A stretch of DNA of 6,168 nucleotides from Thermococci archaeon (GCA_003663535.1 QMUE01000090.1:1-6168); one strand, 5' to 3'. Positions 1 to 5,933 are shown, counted from the first letter of the stretch. Notes: generated from the letters alone by a model not told the origin. Numbers and translations: made by a program.

Positions 1-200
1 AACTCTTTTAAGCTAGGCGACTTAAACGATGTCTTGTATTCTCCTATCTCTTCGGGGAGTGTCATTGCTAGGCCAATAGCTTTCCCCTCGGGCCCTTCTA
101 AGACAACATAAGTATAAGGCAACGCGAATGAGAAGTCCAGTATTCTAAAGTCTTCTTTTATTTTCTTCATAGCTTTCTCTTTGAGTTGTTTAAGGATCAC
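1..200 (-). CDS. DUF4213/DUF364-like protein, N-terminal part (runs off the left edge)
   Basis: The leftward reading frame is open from a GTG at 198-200 to the window edge (66 codons plus two bases); the C-terminal part lies outside. GTG is chosen because GGAGGG (207-212) precedes it by 6 nt, a near-perfect archaeal Shine-Dalgarno at the right distance. The visible protein has a basic helical start (ILKQLKEKAMKKIKEDF), then strands around LPYTYVVLEGPEGKAIGLAMTLPEE. From memory this resembles the N-terminal DUF4213 domain that precedes a Rossmann-like DUF364 domain in archaeal and anaerobe proteins of about 250 residues, which have been suggested to act in metal chelation. I infer the family from this short pattern only, and the substrate is unknown. 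It is divergent from the amidotransferase gene, with 56 bp between the preferred start codons. No signal peptide or membrane segment is visible. Confidence 0.6.
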   Translation of the reverse strand, partial: MILKQLKEKAMKKIKEDFRILDFSFALPYTYVVLEGPEGKAIGLAMTLPEEIGEYKTSFKSPSLKE

Positions 201-216
201 CTTTGTCCCTCCAATA

Positions 217-225
217 TTTTTAAAA
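217..225 (+). promoter_or_regulatory. Likely TATA box of the amidotransferase gene
   Basis: TTTTTAAAA is centred about 36 bp before the preferred ATG at 257. This predicts a transcription start near 247, directly at the GGTGAG ribosome binding site, which is the short-leader arrangement usual in Thermococcales. The box lies in the spacer shared with the divergent DUF364-like gene. Confidence 0.45.
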
Positions 226-233
226 CTTCTTTG

Positions 234-243
234 TCTAAAAAAG
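234..243 (-). promoter_or_regulatory. Possible TATA box of the leftward DUF364-like gene
   Basis: Read leftwards the sequence is CTTTTTTAGA, centred about 38 bp before the GTG start. That would put transcription initiation near 213, just ahead of the GGAGGG ribosome binding site. The match to the archaeal TATA consensus is weak and rests mainly on spacing. Confidence 0.3.
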
Positions 244-256
244 TTTGGTGAGTAAA

Positions 257-1051
257 ATGTGCAGAGTACTCTTTGCAGTTGGGAATGGAAGTGAAATGAG
301 GGAGTTTGTGGATGCCTTGGTAAAATCCTCAGAGAATGACGTTTATAAAGTGGCGTTTGGAAAAAGTCCCTATCACAAGGATGGCTGGGGCTTTGTATGG
401 ATTAGTAAGGATGATCTGGAACACTATAAAACATCTAAGCCTATTTTTGAAGACACAAAAGGTGTAAGAAAGTTTTTAGAATCCCTTGATGGTTTTGGTG
501 TTCTTCTAGCCCATACAAGAGCTGCTAGCCAAGGAACTGTTAATCTTTTCAATGCTCAGCCTTTAGTGTATTCCTCCCCAGAGGGTTTTAATTTTTGGTT
601 TTATCATAATGGGGATTTGAATAAGCAGATATTGATAGATATGGCTGGATTGGACAATGAAAATCTTAAAGATATCTCTGACAGCTATGTACTGGGCCTC
701 TATTTGCTGAGTTCATTGCGGTCTTTCTCGAAGGATGAGATCTTAAAAAGATTCAAGGAAATTGTCCCTGTGGTTAGGACAACGCTTAACACTGCCAGCT
801 TATTTATCACACCATCCGAAATAAAGGGCTTTGTAACTGCTTATATGGTGAGGGAAAGAGAAAGGAATTCATTATATAAACGGTATTCGCGCCTCTTAAA
901 AGTAGAAAGAGAAAATCTCTTTGCGATAGTTTCCTCAACATTTGAAGTTTACTCAGAATTAAGCTTTGGGGAAGTTAAAAATAGGACTGCTTTTTACCTG
1001 ACTATAGATCTCGAAAATGAAAAATTTGAAATAGAAGAGCTTACTCTCTAA
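257..1051 (+). CDS. Stand-alone class II glutamine amidotransferase
   Basis: Ntn-hydrolase glutaminase of 264 residues that should release ammonia from glutamine, or hydrolyse a gamma-glutamyl amide. The frame is open from TTG 245, and GTG 248 is also in frame. ATG 257 is preferred because it gives Met-Cys-Arg, so that removal of Met exposes Cys2, the N-terminal nucleophile of this family. GGTGAG at 247-252 sits 4 nt before that ATG. Visible family motifs are KDGWGF (41-46), AHTRAAS (85-91), FNAQP (98-102), HNGDL (117-121) and DSYVLG (142-147). The glutaminase fold covers nearly the whole protein, and no synthetase, phosphoribosyltransferase or isomerase domain follows. This resembles the YafJ/EgtC/DUG3-type stand-alone branch rather than PurF, GltB, AsnB or GlmS. 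The partner and product are unknown. It is soluble, with no signal or membrane segment. Its 3' end overlaps the convergent DHPS-like gene by 11 bp. Confidence 0.88.
   Translation: MCRVLFAVGNGSEMREFVDALVKSSENDVYKVAFGKSPYHKDGWGFVWISKDDLEHYKTSKPIFEDTKGVRKFLESLDGFGVLLAHTRAASQGTVNLFNAQPLVYSSPEGFNFWFYHNGDLNKQILIDMAGLDNENLKDISDSYVLGLYLLSSLRSFSKDEILKRFKEIVPVVRTTLNTASLFITPSEIKGFVTAYMVRERERNSLYKRYSRLLKVERENLFAIVSSTFEVYSELSFGEVKNRTAFYLTIDLENEKFEIEELTL
1020..1024 (-). terminator. Weak oligo-T terminator candidate for the DHPS-like gene
   Basis: Read leftwards there is a T5 run, followed by a T4 run at 1014-1017, beginning 17 nt after the DHPS-like stop and inside the 3' end of the amidotransferase gene. 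Because the two genes overlap tail to tail, any terminator has to sit in the opposite coding region. Confidence 0.25.
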
Positions 1052-1865
1052 ATCTTTTTATAAAGTGTGCAATCTTAATCGCATCAAGAGTTTCCTTAAC
1101 GTCGTGGGTTCTGATAATATTTGCTCCATTCCAGACTGCTATAGCGGTTGCTCCCAAGCTTCCTGCCAGCCTTTCTATCGGGTTTCTTCTGCCTGTTATT
1201 GCGCCTATAAATGATTTCCTTGAGACTCCAACAAGAATTGGAAGGCCAAACACCTTAAGCAAATTTAGATTGGCAATAACTTTTGAATCCCACTCGTACC
1301 ATGGGGGATATTTGGGCCTTAAAAATCCAATCGCTGGGTCAATGGCGATTTTCTCTTTCTCAATGTTGTTTTTGTAGGCTATTTGTAGACTCTCTTGAAG
1401 GGCGTTAATTACTTCATGAATTGGGTCACTGAAATCTTTAACATCCTTATGAGCGCAAAGGATAAGCGGAACATTGTATTCTCTGGCGACTTCTACCATC
1501 TTTGGGTCTCCTTTAAGGCCGCTTATGTCATTTATTATATCTGCGCCAACTTTTATGGCCTCTTCTGCAACTTTTGCGTTTGTGGTGTCAATACTTATGG
1601 GGACATCAACGTTGTCTCTAAGAATACTTAATGCCCAAAGCGCTCTCCTTATTTCTTCTTCCACAGGTATTTGATTTTCCAAATATGGAGCTGTAGATTT
1701 GGCTCCAATGTCTATGAAAGACGCACCATCTTCGAGCATCTTTAGGGCTGTTTCTATTAGTTCATCCTCTCTTTGCCTGATGCTACCTTTAAAGAAGCTT
1801 TCCGGGGAAACATTAATTACTCCCATAACTCTAGGTTCTTCTAGACTGATGCCAGCGAACTTCAT
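1041..1865 (-). CDS. Dihydropteroate synthase-like enzyme (methanopterin-type pterin condensation)
   Basis: A TIM-barrel pterin-binding enzyme of 274 residues, about the usual DHPS length. DHPS joins (7,8-dihydropterin-6-yl)methyl diphosphate to an aryl amine. Here the acceptor is probably the ribosylated aniline made by the neighbouring RFAP synthase rather than free pABA (inference from context). Motifs in order are GVINVSPESF (15-24), GASFIDIGAKSTAP (47-60), ISIDT (90-94), INDISG (111-116), IDPAIGF (175-181), GVSRKSFIG (213-221) and RTHDV (252-256). The residues corresponding to the classical pterin site are present: Asn18, Asp93, Asn112, Asp176, Lys217, Arg252 and His254. The bacterial GFGK segment is replaced by an aromatic, proline-rich stretch, LRPKYPPWYEWD (182-193). 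The ATG at 1863-1865 follows the ribosome binding site GGTGGTGG (1867-1874). It is divergent from the RFAP synthase and overlaps the amidotransferase by 11 bp. The alternative is a DHPS-family protein with another pterin role. Confidence 0.88.
   Translation of the reverse strand: MKFAGISLEEPRVMGVINVSPESFFKGSIRQREDELIETALKMLEDGASFIDIGAKSTAPYLENQIPVEEEIRRALWALSILRDNVDVPISIDTTNAKVAEEAIKVGADIINDISGLKGDPKMVEVAREYNVPLILCAHKDVKDFSDPIHEVINALQESLQIAYKNNIEKEKIAIDPAIGFLRPKYPPWYEWDSKVIANLNLLKVFGLPILVGVSRKSFIGAITGRRNPIERLAGSLGATAIAVWNGANIIRTHDVKETLDAIKIAHFIKRFRE
1055..1059 (+). terminator. Weak oligo-T terminator candidate for the amidotransferase gene
   Basis: A run of five T lies 4 nt after the stop codon (TAA 1049-1051), inside the opposing DHPS-like gene. 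Archaeal termination can occur at such U-tracts without a hairpin. The run is short, so this is tentative. Confidence 0.25.
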
Positions 1866-1880
1866 GCCACCACCAAAAAG

Positions 1881-1890
1881 TGTTTTAATG
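1881..1890 (+). promoter_or_regulatory. Possible TATA box of the RFAP synthase gene
   Basis: TGTTTTAATG, preceded by an A-rich stretch (CCAAAAAG) that could serve as a BRE, is centred about 34 bp before the ATG at 1920. That spacing predicts a start near 1911, at the GGTGAG. The better TATA-looking sequence (ATATAAAAA, 1897-1905) is too close to this ATG and fits the opposite gene instead. Confidence 0.3.
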
Positions 1891-1896
1891 CTTAGA

Positions 1897-1905
1897 ATAT
1901 AAAAA
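1897..1905 (-). promoter_or_regulatory. Likely TATA box of the DHPS-like gene
   Basis: Read leftwards the sequence is TTTTTATAT, centred about 36 bp before the ATG at 1865. This predicts a transcription start near 1875, immediately before the GGTGGTGG ribosome binding site. It lies inside the 54-bp spacer shared with the RFAP synthase gene, so the two promoters overlap physically. Confidence 0.5.
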
Positions 1906-1919
1906 GTTGGGGTGAGAAA

Positions 1920-2891
1920 ATGCTAATCGAAACACCAAAAAGACTCCATCTGGGATTGATAGACCCATCAGCCTATTTAGGGAGACGTTTTGGGTCTTTA
2001 GGATTAGCTTTGGAGGGAGGTTACAGAATAAGGGTCATGCCTCATGATAAACTTGAAATAAAAGCGAACGAAGAGGACGCAAAGACAATAAGGTTTGTAA
2101 TAGATAAAATGAATCAGAAATTTTTAACTGGTTTTAACTACTTGATTGATGTGGAAAATGCAATCCCTCGGCATGTGGGGTTGGGATCGACTACTCAACT
2201 GACTCTCGGTGTAGGGTTGGCACTAGCCAAGCTTAATAACATTAGAGTAGAGATTGAAAACCTTGCCTCTCTTCTTGGTAGAGGTAAGAATTCTGGGGCT
2301 GGCATTTACACATTCAAATATGGAGGATTTGTAATGGATAGCGGTGTTAAAGGAAGTATTCCCCAACTCATAATAAGGGAAGATCTCCCAGAAGATTGGG
2401 GATTTCTCTTGATAATCCCTCATGTCAAGCGAGGTTTTGATGAGGAGGAGGAAAAGCCTATAATGCAAAATTTAGCAGGCAGGGTAGAAATTGCAGAGAA
2501 AATTTCCCATAGAATTCTCCTTGGCCTCTTGCCGGCACTTAAAGAGAGGAATATTGAAGAATTTGGAAAGCATCTAACTGAAATCCAGATGCTCGTTGGA
2601 AAGCACTTTGAGGAGTATCAGGGTGGAGAGTTTAGAGAAGATGTTAAGTTTATGCTAGAATTCTTGAAGGAGAATACTTATGGTTATGGCCAGAGCTCTT
2701 GGGGCCCGACTCTTTATGGGTTGATAAAAAAGGATGATTATGAAGTAATTAAAAGAAAGGCCCAGAACTTTTTGAAGGAATTGGGAATTAGTGCTCATGT
2801 AGATATCGGAATTCCTAGAAATAAGGGTGCAACAACTGTGGAAGAGAATACGTATATTCTGAGGCTTATTAATAAAGTTGCCAAAAGTTAG
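1920..2891 (+). CDS. Beta-ribofuranosylaminobenzene 5'-phosphate (RFAP) synthase-like protein
   Basis: A GHMP-superfamily protein of 323 residues. RFAP synthase condenses PRPP with an aryl acid (4-aminobenzoate or 4-hydroxybenzoate, depending on the species), losing CO2 and pyrophosphate, to make the ribosylated arm of tetrahydromethanopterin. It corresponds to the MptG step of methanogens. Visible features are the N-terminal family motif PKRLHLGLID (6-15), the glycine-rich GHMP motif PRHVGLGSTTQ (83-93), LLGRGKNSGAGIYTFKYGG (118-136, a family hallmark), and the C-terminal motif GQSSWGPTLYG (257-267). Length and motif order are those of a complete, intact family member. The ATG at 1920 is preceded by GGGGTGAG (1909-1916). 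It is divergent from the DHPS-like gene across 54 bp, which puts consecutive pathway steps side by side. It is probably cytoplasmic. Other GHMP proteins (kinases) are less likely because of the NSGAGI and SSWGPT motifs. Confidence 0.87.
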   Translation: MLIETPKRLHLGLIDPSAYLGRRFGSLGLALEGGYRIRVMPHDKLEIKANEEDAKTIRFVIDKMNQKFLTGFNYLIDVENAIPRHVGLGSTTQLTLGVGLALAKLNNIRVEIENLASLLGRGKNSGAGIYTFKYGGFVMDSGVKGSIPQLIIREDLPEDWGFLLIIPHVKRGFDEEEEKPIMQNLAGRVEIAEKISHRILLGLLPALKERNIEEFGKHLTEIQMLVGKHFEEYQGGEFREDVKFMLEFLKENTYGYGQSSWGPTLYGLIKKDDYEVIKRKAQNFLKELGISAHVDIGIPRNKGATTVEENTYILRLINKVAKS

Positions 2892-2922
2892 TTTCCTTTA
2901 TTTATTTGTTGGGGCCCTCTAG

Positions 2923-2932
2923 TTTTTCTTTT
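2923..2932 (+). terminator. T-rich terminator after the RFAP synthase gene
   Basis: TTTTTCTTTT lies about 32 nt after the stop codon (TAG 2889-2891) and follows a T-rich stretch at 2892-2909. It fits hairpin-independent archaeal termination. The 65-bp convergent spacer (2892-2956) holds nothing else I can name apart from the short palindrome GGGCCC (2912-2917). Confidence 0.5.
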
Positions 2933-2956
2933 CATGCTATTGCTTATTTGGGATAG

Positions 2957-4003
2957 TTATTCTTCACCTAGAATCCGTCTTAAAGTTGCCCATTCTTTCT
3001 CATCCCAGCCACTCTTCTCTGCAACTACTATTAGAGTACCATTGTTAAGAGTCACATAATCTCTCACATTGCTCAACATTTTTGCCACAGCTTCGAAATC
3101 GTTATACAGCTTTAGAAATTCTAGGCCTTCTATTATTGCTATTCCTTTTGTGCCTTTTTGTTGAGCCTCTCTAAAGTATTTAGTACTTATTTCGGTGATT
3201 TTATAGAGATCAGTTGGATAAAGGGCTTTGGGCCTCTCTACAGTGCTCAATAAGTAGGATATCCAACCTGGAAATGGTTTGAAGTTTCGAAGGAATGCAA
3301 GCGTTGGGTAGAGGCCTATCTTATCTTTAACGTCTTCAAACTCACTTGGTGGGATAATGTGAGTTCCTTCGATTTTTAGAGTTTTAGAAGTTTCCATACT
3401 TTGAGGCCATTTAAAAAAGTGCTCACTATATATAATTTTAGAATAGAACCAAAATTGTGGTACTATAATTGACCATGCCGTGATTGGGGTTATTAACATG
3501 TTAGGTGGTTTCTGATAAAACATTGGGTAAAAAATGGTCATAATTCCACAAAGTGCTAGGGAAATACCTAATCCTTTTGCATTTCTGTTGTAATAAGTGC
3601 TTAGGCTTTCAATAACTATCAAACCTGCAATGAATTCAAAAACGCCGCTTATTAGATATCCCTCCTCAGGGATACTCTTAATGAGGCTTGTGCCTACTCC
3701 CGTAACAACTAATACAAGTGGCATTGCGATAGTAATACTTTTGGGTAAGAGGATTATTTGCTCTTCTTGGATTAGTCTAAAGACTGCGAGAAGTGTAAAT
3801 GCATAGGCTAGGCTTATCATGGCGTTCTCAACTCTTATATCAATAGCGCCGAAAGTGGCAACAGGGATCGCTAGGAACCAAGCGAATGAAATGAGAAGTG
3901 CGGAGAATCTTCTAGTCTTTAGATAACCAATTAAGAATAAGGCCCCTGCCAAGAGCTTAATAAGGGTGATTGAAATTATGTAAACGTTAAGTGCATATTC
4001 CAT
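2957..4003 (-). CDS. Seven-helix membrane protein with C-terminal DUF835 domain
   Basis: The protein is 348 residues from the preferred start. Residues 1-195 are strongly hydrophobic and give about seven membrane helices (roughly 5-27, 33-52, 58-77, 89-108, 114-136, 146-164, 170-190). Residues 210-348 form a soluble domain that I recognise as DUF835, an archaeal domain of unknown function. It contains the stretches IPPSEF, FLRNFKPFPGWI, GIAIIEGLEFLKLYNDF and NGTLIVVAEK. The IIEGLEFL strand and helix resemble the Walker-B region of RecA/KaiC-like folds, but no Walker A is visible, so nucleotide binding is not supported. ATG 4003 (Met5 of the longest frame) is chosen over ATG 4015 because GGAG (4010-4013) lies 6 nt before it, nothing like a ribosome binding site precedes 4015, and the TATA box predicts initiation near 4013. 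A sensory or signalling role is plausible from the architecture but unproven. It is a single gene, convergent with the RFAP synthase. Confidence 0.8.
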   Translation of the reverse strand: MEYALNVYIISITLIKLLAGALFLIGYLKTRRFSALLISFAWFLAIPVATFGAIDIRVENAMISLAYAFTLLAVFRLIQEEQIILLPKSITIAMPLVLVVTGVGTSLIKSIPEEGYLISGVFEFIAGLIVIESLSTYYNRNAKGLGISLALCGIMTIFYPMFYQKPPNMLITPITAWSIIVPQFWFYSKIIYSEHFFKWPQSMETSKTLKIEGTHIIPPSEFEDVKDKIGLYPTLAFLRNFKPFPGWISYLLSTVERPKALYPTDLYKITEISTKYFREAQQKGTKGIAIIEGLEFLKLYNDFEAVAKMLSNVRDYVTLNNGTLIVVAEKSGWDEKEWATLRRILGEE

Positions 4004-4009
4004 TACGTT

Positions 4010-4013
4010 CTCC
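4010..4013 (-). promoter_or_regulatory. Ribosome binding site GGAG that decides the DUF835 gene start
   Basis: Read leftwards, GGAG sits 6 nt before the ATG at 4003. It falls inside the first two codons of the longer frame starting at 4015. Together with the TATA box at 4035-4042 it argues for the shorter protein. Confidence 0.55.
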
Positions 4014-4034
4014 ATTCTTAACTTGTATTTGTTC

Positions 4035-4042
4035 TATTTAAA
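4035..4042 (-). promoter_or_regulatory. TATA box of the DUF835 gene
   Basis: Read leftwards the sequence is TTTAAATA, a very good archaeal TATA box, preceded by a purine-rich CTAAAAA that could serve as a BRE. Its centre is about 26 bp from position 4013, the predicted transcription start, giving a leader of about 10 nt before the ATG at 4003. Confidence 0.6.
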
Positions 4043-4073
4043 TTTTTAGTTGTTTTGTTATGTATTGCCTCTA

Positions 4074-4088
4074 AAATTTGGCAAATTT
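4074..4088. repeat. 15-bp perfect inverted repeat AAATTTG-G-CAAATTT
   Basis: The seven-base arms AAATTTG (4074-4080) and CAAATTT (4082-4088) flank a single base. A third copy of AAATTTG lies at 4106-4112. The palindrome is about 35 bp upstream of the DUF835 TATA box and 60 bp past the ABCE1 stop. It could be a protein-binding site, but such AT-rich palindromes also occur by chance. Confidence 0.5.
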
Positions 4089-4107
4089 ATACAAAAATAT
4101 ACAAAAA
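4088..4107. repeat. Tandem duplication of a 10-bp unit (TATACAAAAA x2)
   Basis: TATACAAAAA occurs twice in direct succession (4088-4097 and 4098-4107), abutting the 15-bp palindrome. The period is about one helical turn. It overlaps the predicted ABCE1 terminator, so slippage at A-tracts is the simplest origin. Confidence 0.6.
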
Positions 4108-4125
4108 ATTTGAAAAATTGGAAAA
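4093..4125 (-). terminator. Multiple T-tract terminator of the ABCE1 gene
   Basis: Read leftwards this stretch has T-runs of 4, 5, 6 and 5 bases (4122-4125, 4113-4117, 4103-4108, 4093-4097), starting 22 nt after the stop codon. Serial U-tracts without a strong hairpin are the usual archaeal intrinsic terminator. Confidence 0.55.
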
Positions 4126-4147
4126 TCCTATTAAAAGAATCTAGAAT

Positions 4148-5923
4148 TCACTCGATTGTATAATAGTACTCTCCGATCTCTTTTTGCTCTCTATCTTTGA
4201 CGCTTCCCTCTTTGTTTGCCCTTGGTCTTCCAGTGTCTGGATCTCTTCTGAAGGTTATACCAACATTGGATAAAAACCTGTTCATTCCATCCCTCATTCC
4301 CATTGGGGGTAGGGCCCTACCATGTTCACCCGGGTCACCTTCGAAGACCATTATGCGATCGCTTATGTAATCGATCATCAACACATCGTGTTCAACTACA
4401 AGGGCCGTCTTTTCATTCTTCTCCATGAGATGTCTTATGGCCCTTGAAACGGCCAACCTTTGTTCAACATCTAGATAAGCAGAGGGTTCGTCAAGGAGAT
4501 ATAAATCAGCATCTCTCAGAAGGCAAGCTGCTATAGCCACTCTTTGTAATTCTCCTCCACTTAGATCATCTACTTTTCTCTCATAAAGATCTGGGAGGCC
4601 TAAGGGGTTAAGTAACTCTGTCTTGTAAAAGTTGCTCAAGAGTTTAGCAGGATCGATCTTGTTCAACAATTCATAAACGGTTCCTTCATAGTCCACCTTT
4701 ATATACTGGGGTTTGTAGCTCACTTTAAGTTCCCACTCAACTTTTCCTTCACTTGGTTCTTCAACACCAGCAAGCATCTTGACGAAAGTGGTCTTACCTA
4801 TCCCATTTGGCCCCACAATGCTGACGACTTCACCTTTGTAAATTTCTCCACTCTCGACTTCAAGTTTAAAGTTTCCATAATCCTTAATTAATGAGGGATA
4901 TTCCACCAGCACGTCTCCCGTCTGGCTGTGCCTTTCACTCAGTTTTGTGAATCTTATCTGATATGATCTGAATCTAACGTTCTCTTCTGGTAAATAACCC
5001 TCTAGAAATACATTCACTCCTACTCTAGTACCTTTAGGCATGGAGAAGATACCGTAGGCCCCCGGTTTACCGTAAACCACATGAATAATATCACTTAAAT
5101 AGTCAAGAACTGCCAAATCATGTTCCACAACCATAACTGATTTCCCTTCCTCGGCAAGCTTTCTGATGGCTTTTGCCACTTTAAGCCTCTGTCTTATGTC
5201 GAGATATGATGAAGGCTCATCAAAGAAGTAGAAATCTGCATCTCTTGCCATGGCTGCTGCTATGGCCACTCTCTGCAATTCCCCACCACTCAAATGTTGA
5301 ATCTCTCTATCCAAAATGTTTGAAAGTTCAAGTTCCTCAACAAGCTTTTCTAGAATTCCTCTTTCATCAGCCCTTGTGAGTAAATCTCTGACTTTGCCTT
5401 TCACCACTTTGGGGATGAGGTCAACGTATTGAGGTTTCACCACTTTCTTTATATTGCCTTCTTTGAGCTTTTCAAAGTAATTCTGGAGTTCGTTTCCTCT
5501 AAACATTCTTATAACGTTATCCCACTTATCATTGGAACCACAGAGGTTTGGTAAGATCTCTCCAGAGAGTATTCTAACTGCTGTAGTTTTACCGGTACCA
5601 TTTGGCCCCAAAATGCCAACAACCATTCCTTCCTTAAGTACAGGGAGTCTATAAAGGGCAAAACCATTAACTCCATATCTGTGCACGCATCCTTCTCCTA
5701 ACTCTTCGGGCAGGTTTACTATGGTTATTGCGTTAAATGGACACTTATGAACGCATATTCCGCATCCAGTACAGCTGGCCTCCTGGATTATTGGCTTGTA
5801 CTTATCCTCATCAATGATTATAGCTTCTCCTCCCATTCTATTCACTGGACAAACTCTCTCACATAGGAAATGGCCACACTTATCAGGATTACACTTGTCG
5901 TAATCGATGACCGCGATCCTCAT
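4148..5923 (-). CDS. abce1: Ribosome recycling ATPase ABCE1 (RLI family)
   Basis: A cytoplasmic twin-ABC ATPase of 591 residues that splits 70S ribosomes into subunits after termination or rescue, together with aRF1 or Pelota. The N-terminal iron-sulfur domain has eight cysteines (11, 16, 21, 25, 51, 54, 57, 61) arranged for two [4Fe-4S] clusters. NBD1 has Walker A GPNGTGKTT (106-114), a helix-loop-helix insertion (about 128-153) typical of ABCE1, signature LSGGE (211-215) and Walker B DEP with Glu236. NBD2 has Walker A GPNGIGKTT (371-379), LSGGE (454-458) and DEP with Glu479. Both SSYLD/SAYLD segments are intact. The C-terminus, with RRDPDTGRPRANKEGS, is the normal family ending. Start: ATG 5923 is preferred over GTG 5932, because GGTGAGGG (5926-5933) serves as the ribosome binding site and the protein then begins MRIAVIDYDKC, as in relatives. 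It is a single gene with its own promoter and terminator. I see no defect. Confidence 0.98.
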   Translation of the reverse strand: MRIAVIDYDKCNPDKCGHFLCERVCPVNRMGGEAIIIDEDKYKPIIQEASCTGCGICVHKCPFNAITIVNLPEELGEGCVHRYGVNGFALYRLPVLKEGMVVGILGPNGTGKTTAVRILSGEILPNLCGSNDKWDNVIRMFRGNELQNYFEKLKEGNIKKVVKPQYVDLIPKVVKGKVRDLLTRADERGILEKLVEELELSNILDREIQHLSGGELQRVAIAAAMARDADFYFFDEPSSYLDIRQRLKVAKAIRKLAEEGKSVMVVEHDLAVLDYLSDIIHVVYGKPGAYGIFSMPKGTRVGVNVFLEGYLPEENVRFRSYQIRFTKLSERHSQTGDVLVEYPSLIKDYGNFKLEVESGEIYKGEVVSIVGPNGIGKTTFVKMLAGVEEPSEGKVEWELKVSYKPQYIKVDYEGTVYELLNKIDPAKLLSNFYKTELLNPLGLPDLYERKVDDLSGGELQRVAIAACLLRDADLYLLDEPSAYLDVEQRLAVSRAIRHLMEKNEKTALVVEHDVLMIDYISDRIMVFEGDPGEHGRALPPMGMRDGMNRFLSNVGITFRRDPDTGRPRANKEGSVKDREQKEIGEYYYTIE

Positions 5924-5933
5924 AACCCTCACC

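Noticed and set aside
1..1051. A linked system of the DUF364-like gene and the amidotransferase
   Set aside because: The genes are divergent with separate promoter candidates, and no shared pathway is evident. Adjacency alone does not support a joint function.
1395..1902. Three rightward open frames (1395-1631, 1474-1674, 1699-1902)
   Set aside because: They lie entirely or almost entirely antisense to the well-supported DHPS-like gene, overlap one another, and show no family motifs or ribosome binding sites.
2223..2468. Leftward open frame of 81 codons
   Set aside because: It is antisense within the RFAP synthase gene, with the composition of a shadow frame and no recognisable domain.
3597..3806. 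Rightward open frame of 69 codons
   Set aside because: It is antisense to the membrane part of the DUF835 gene. Such frames arise readily opposite hydrophobic helices.
4148..5923. ABCE1 as an ABC transporter ATPase
   Set aside because: The eight-cysteine iron-sulfur domain, fused twin NBDs and absence of any membrane partner gene identify the soluble ribosome-recycling factor.
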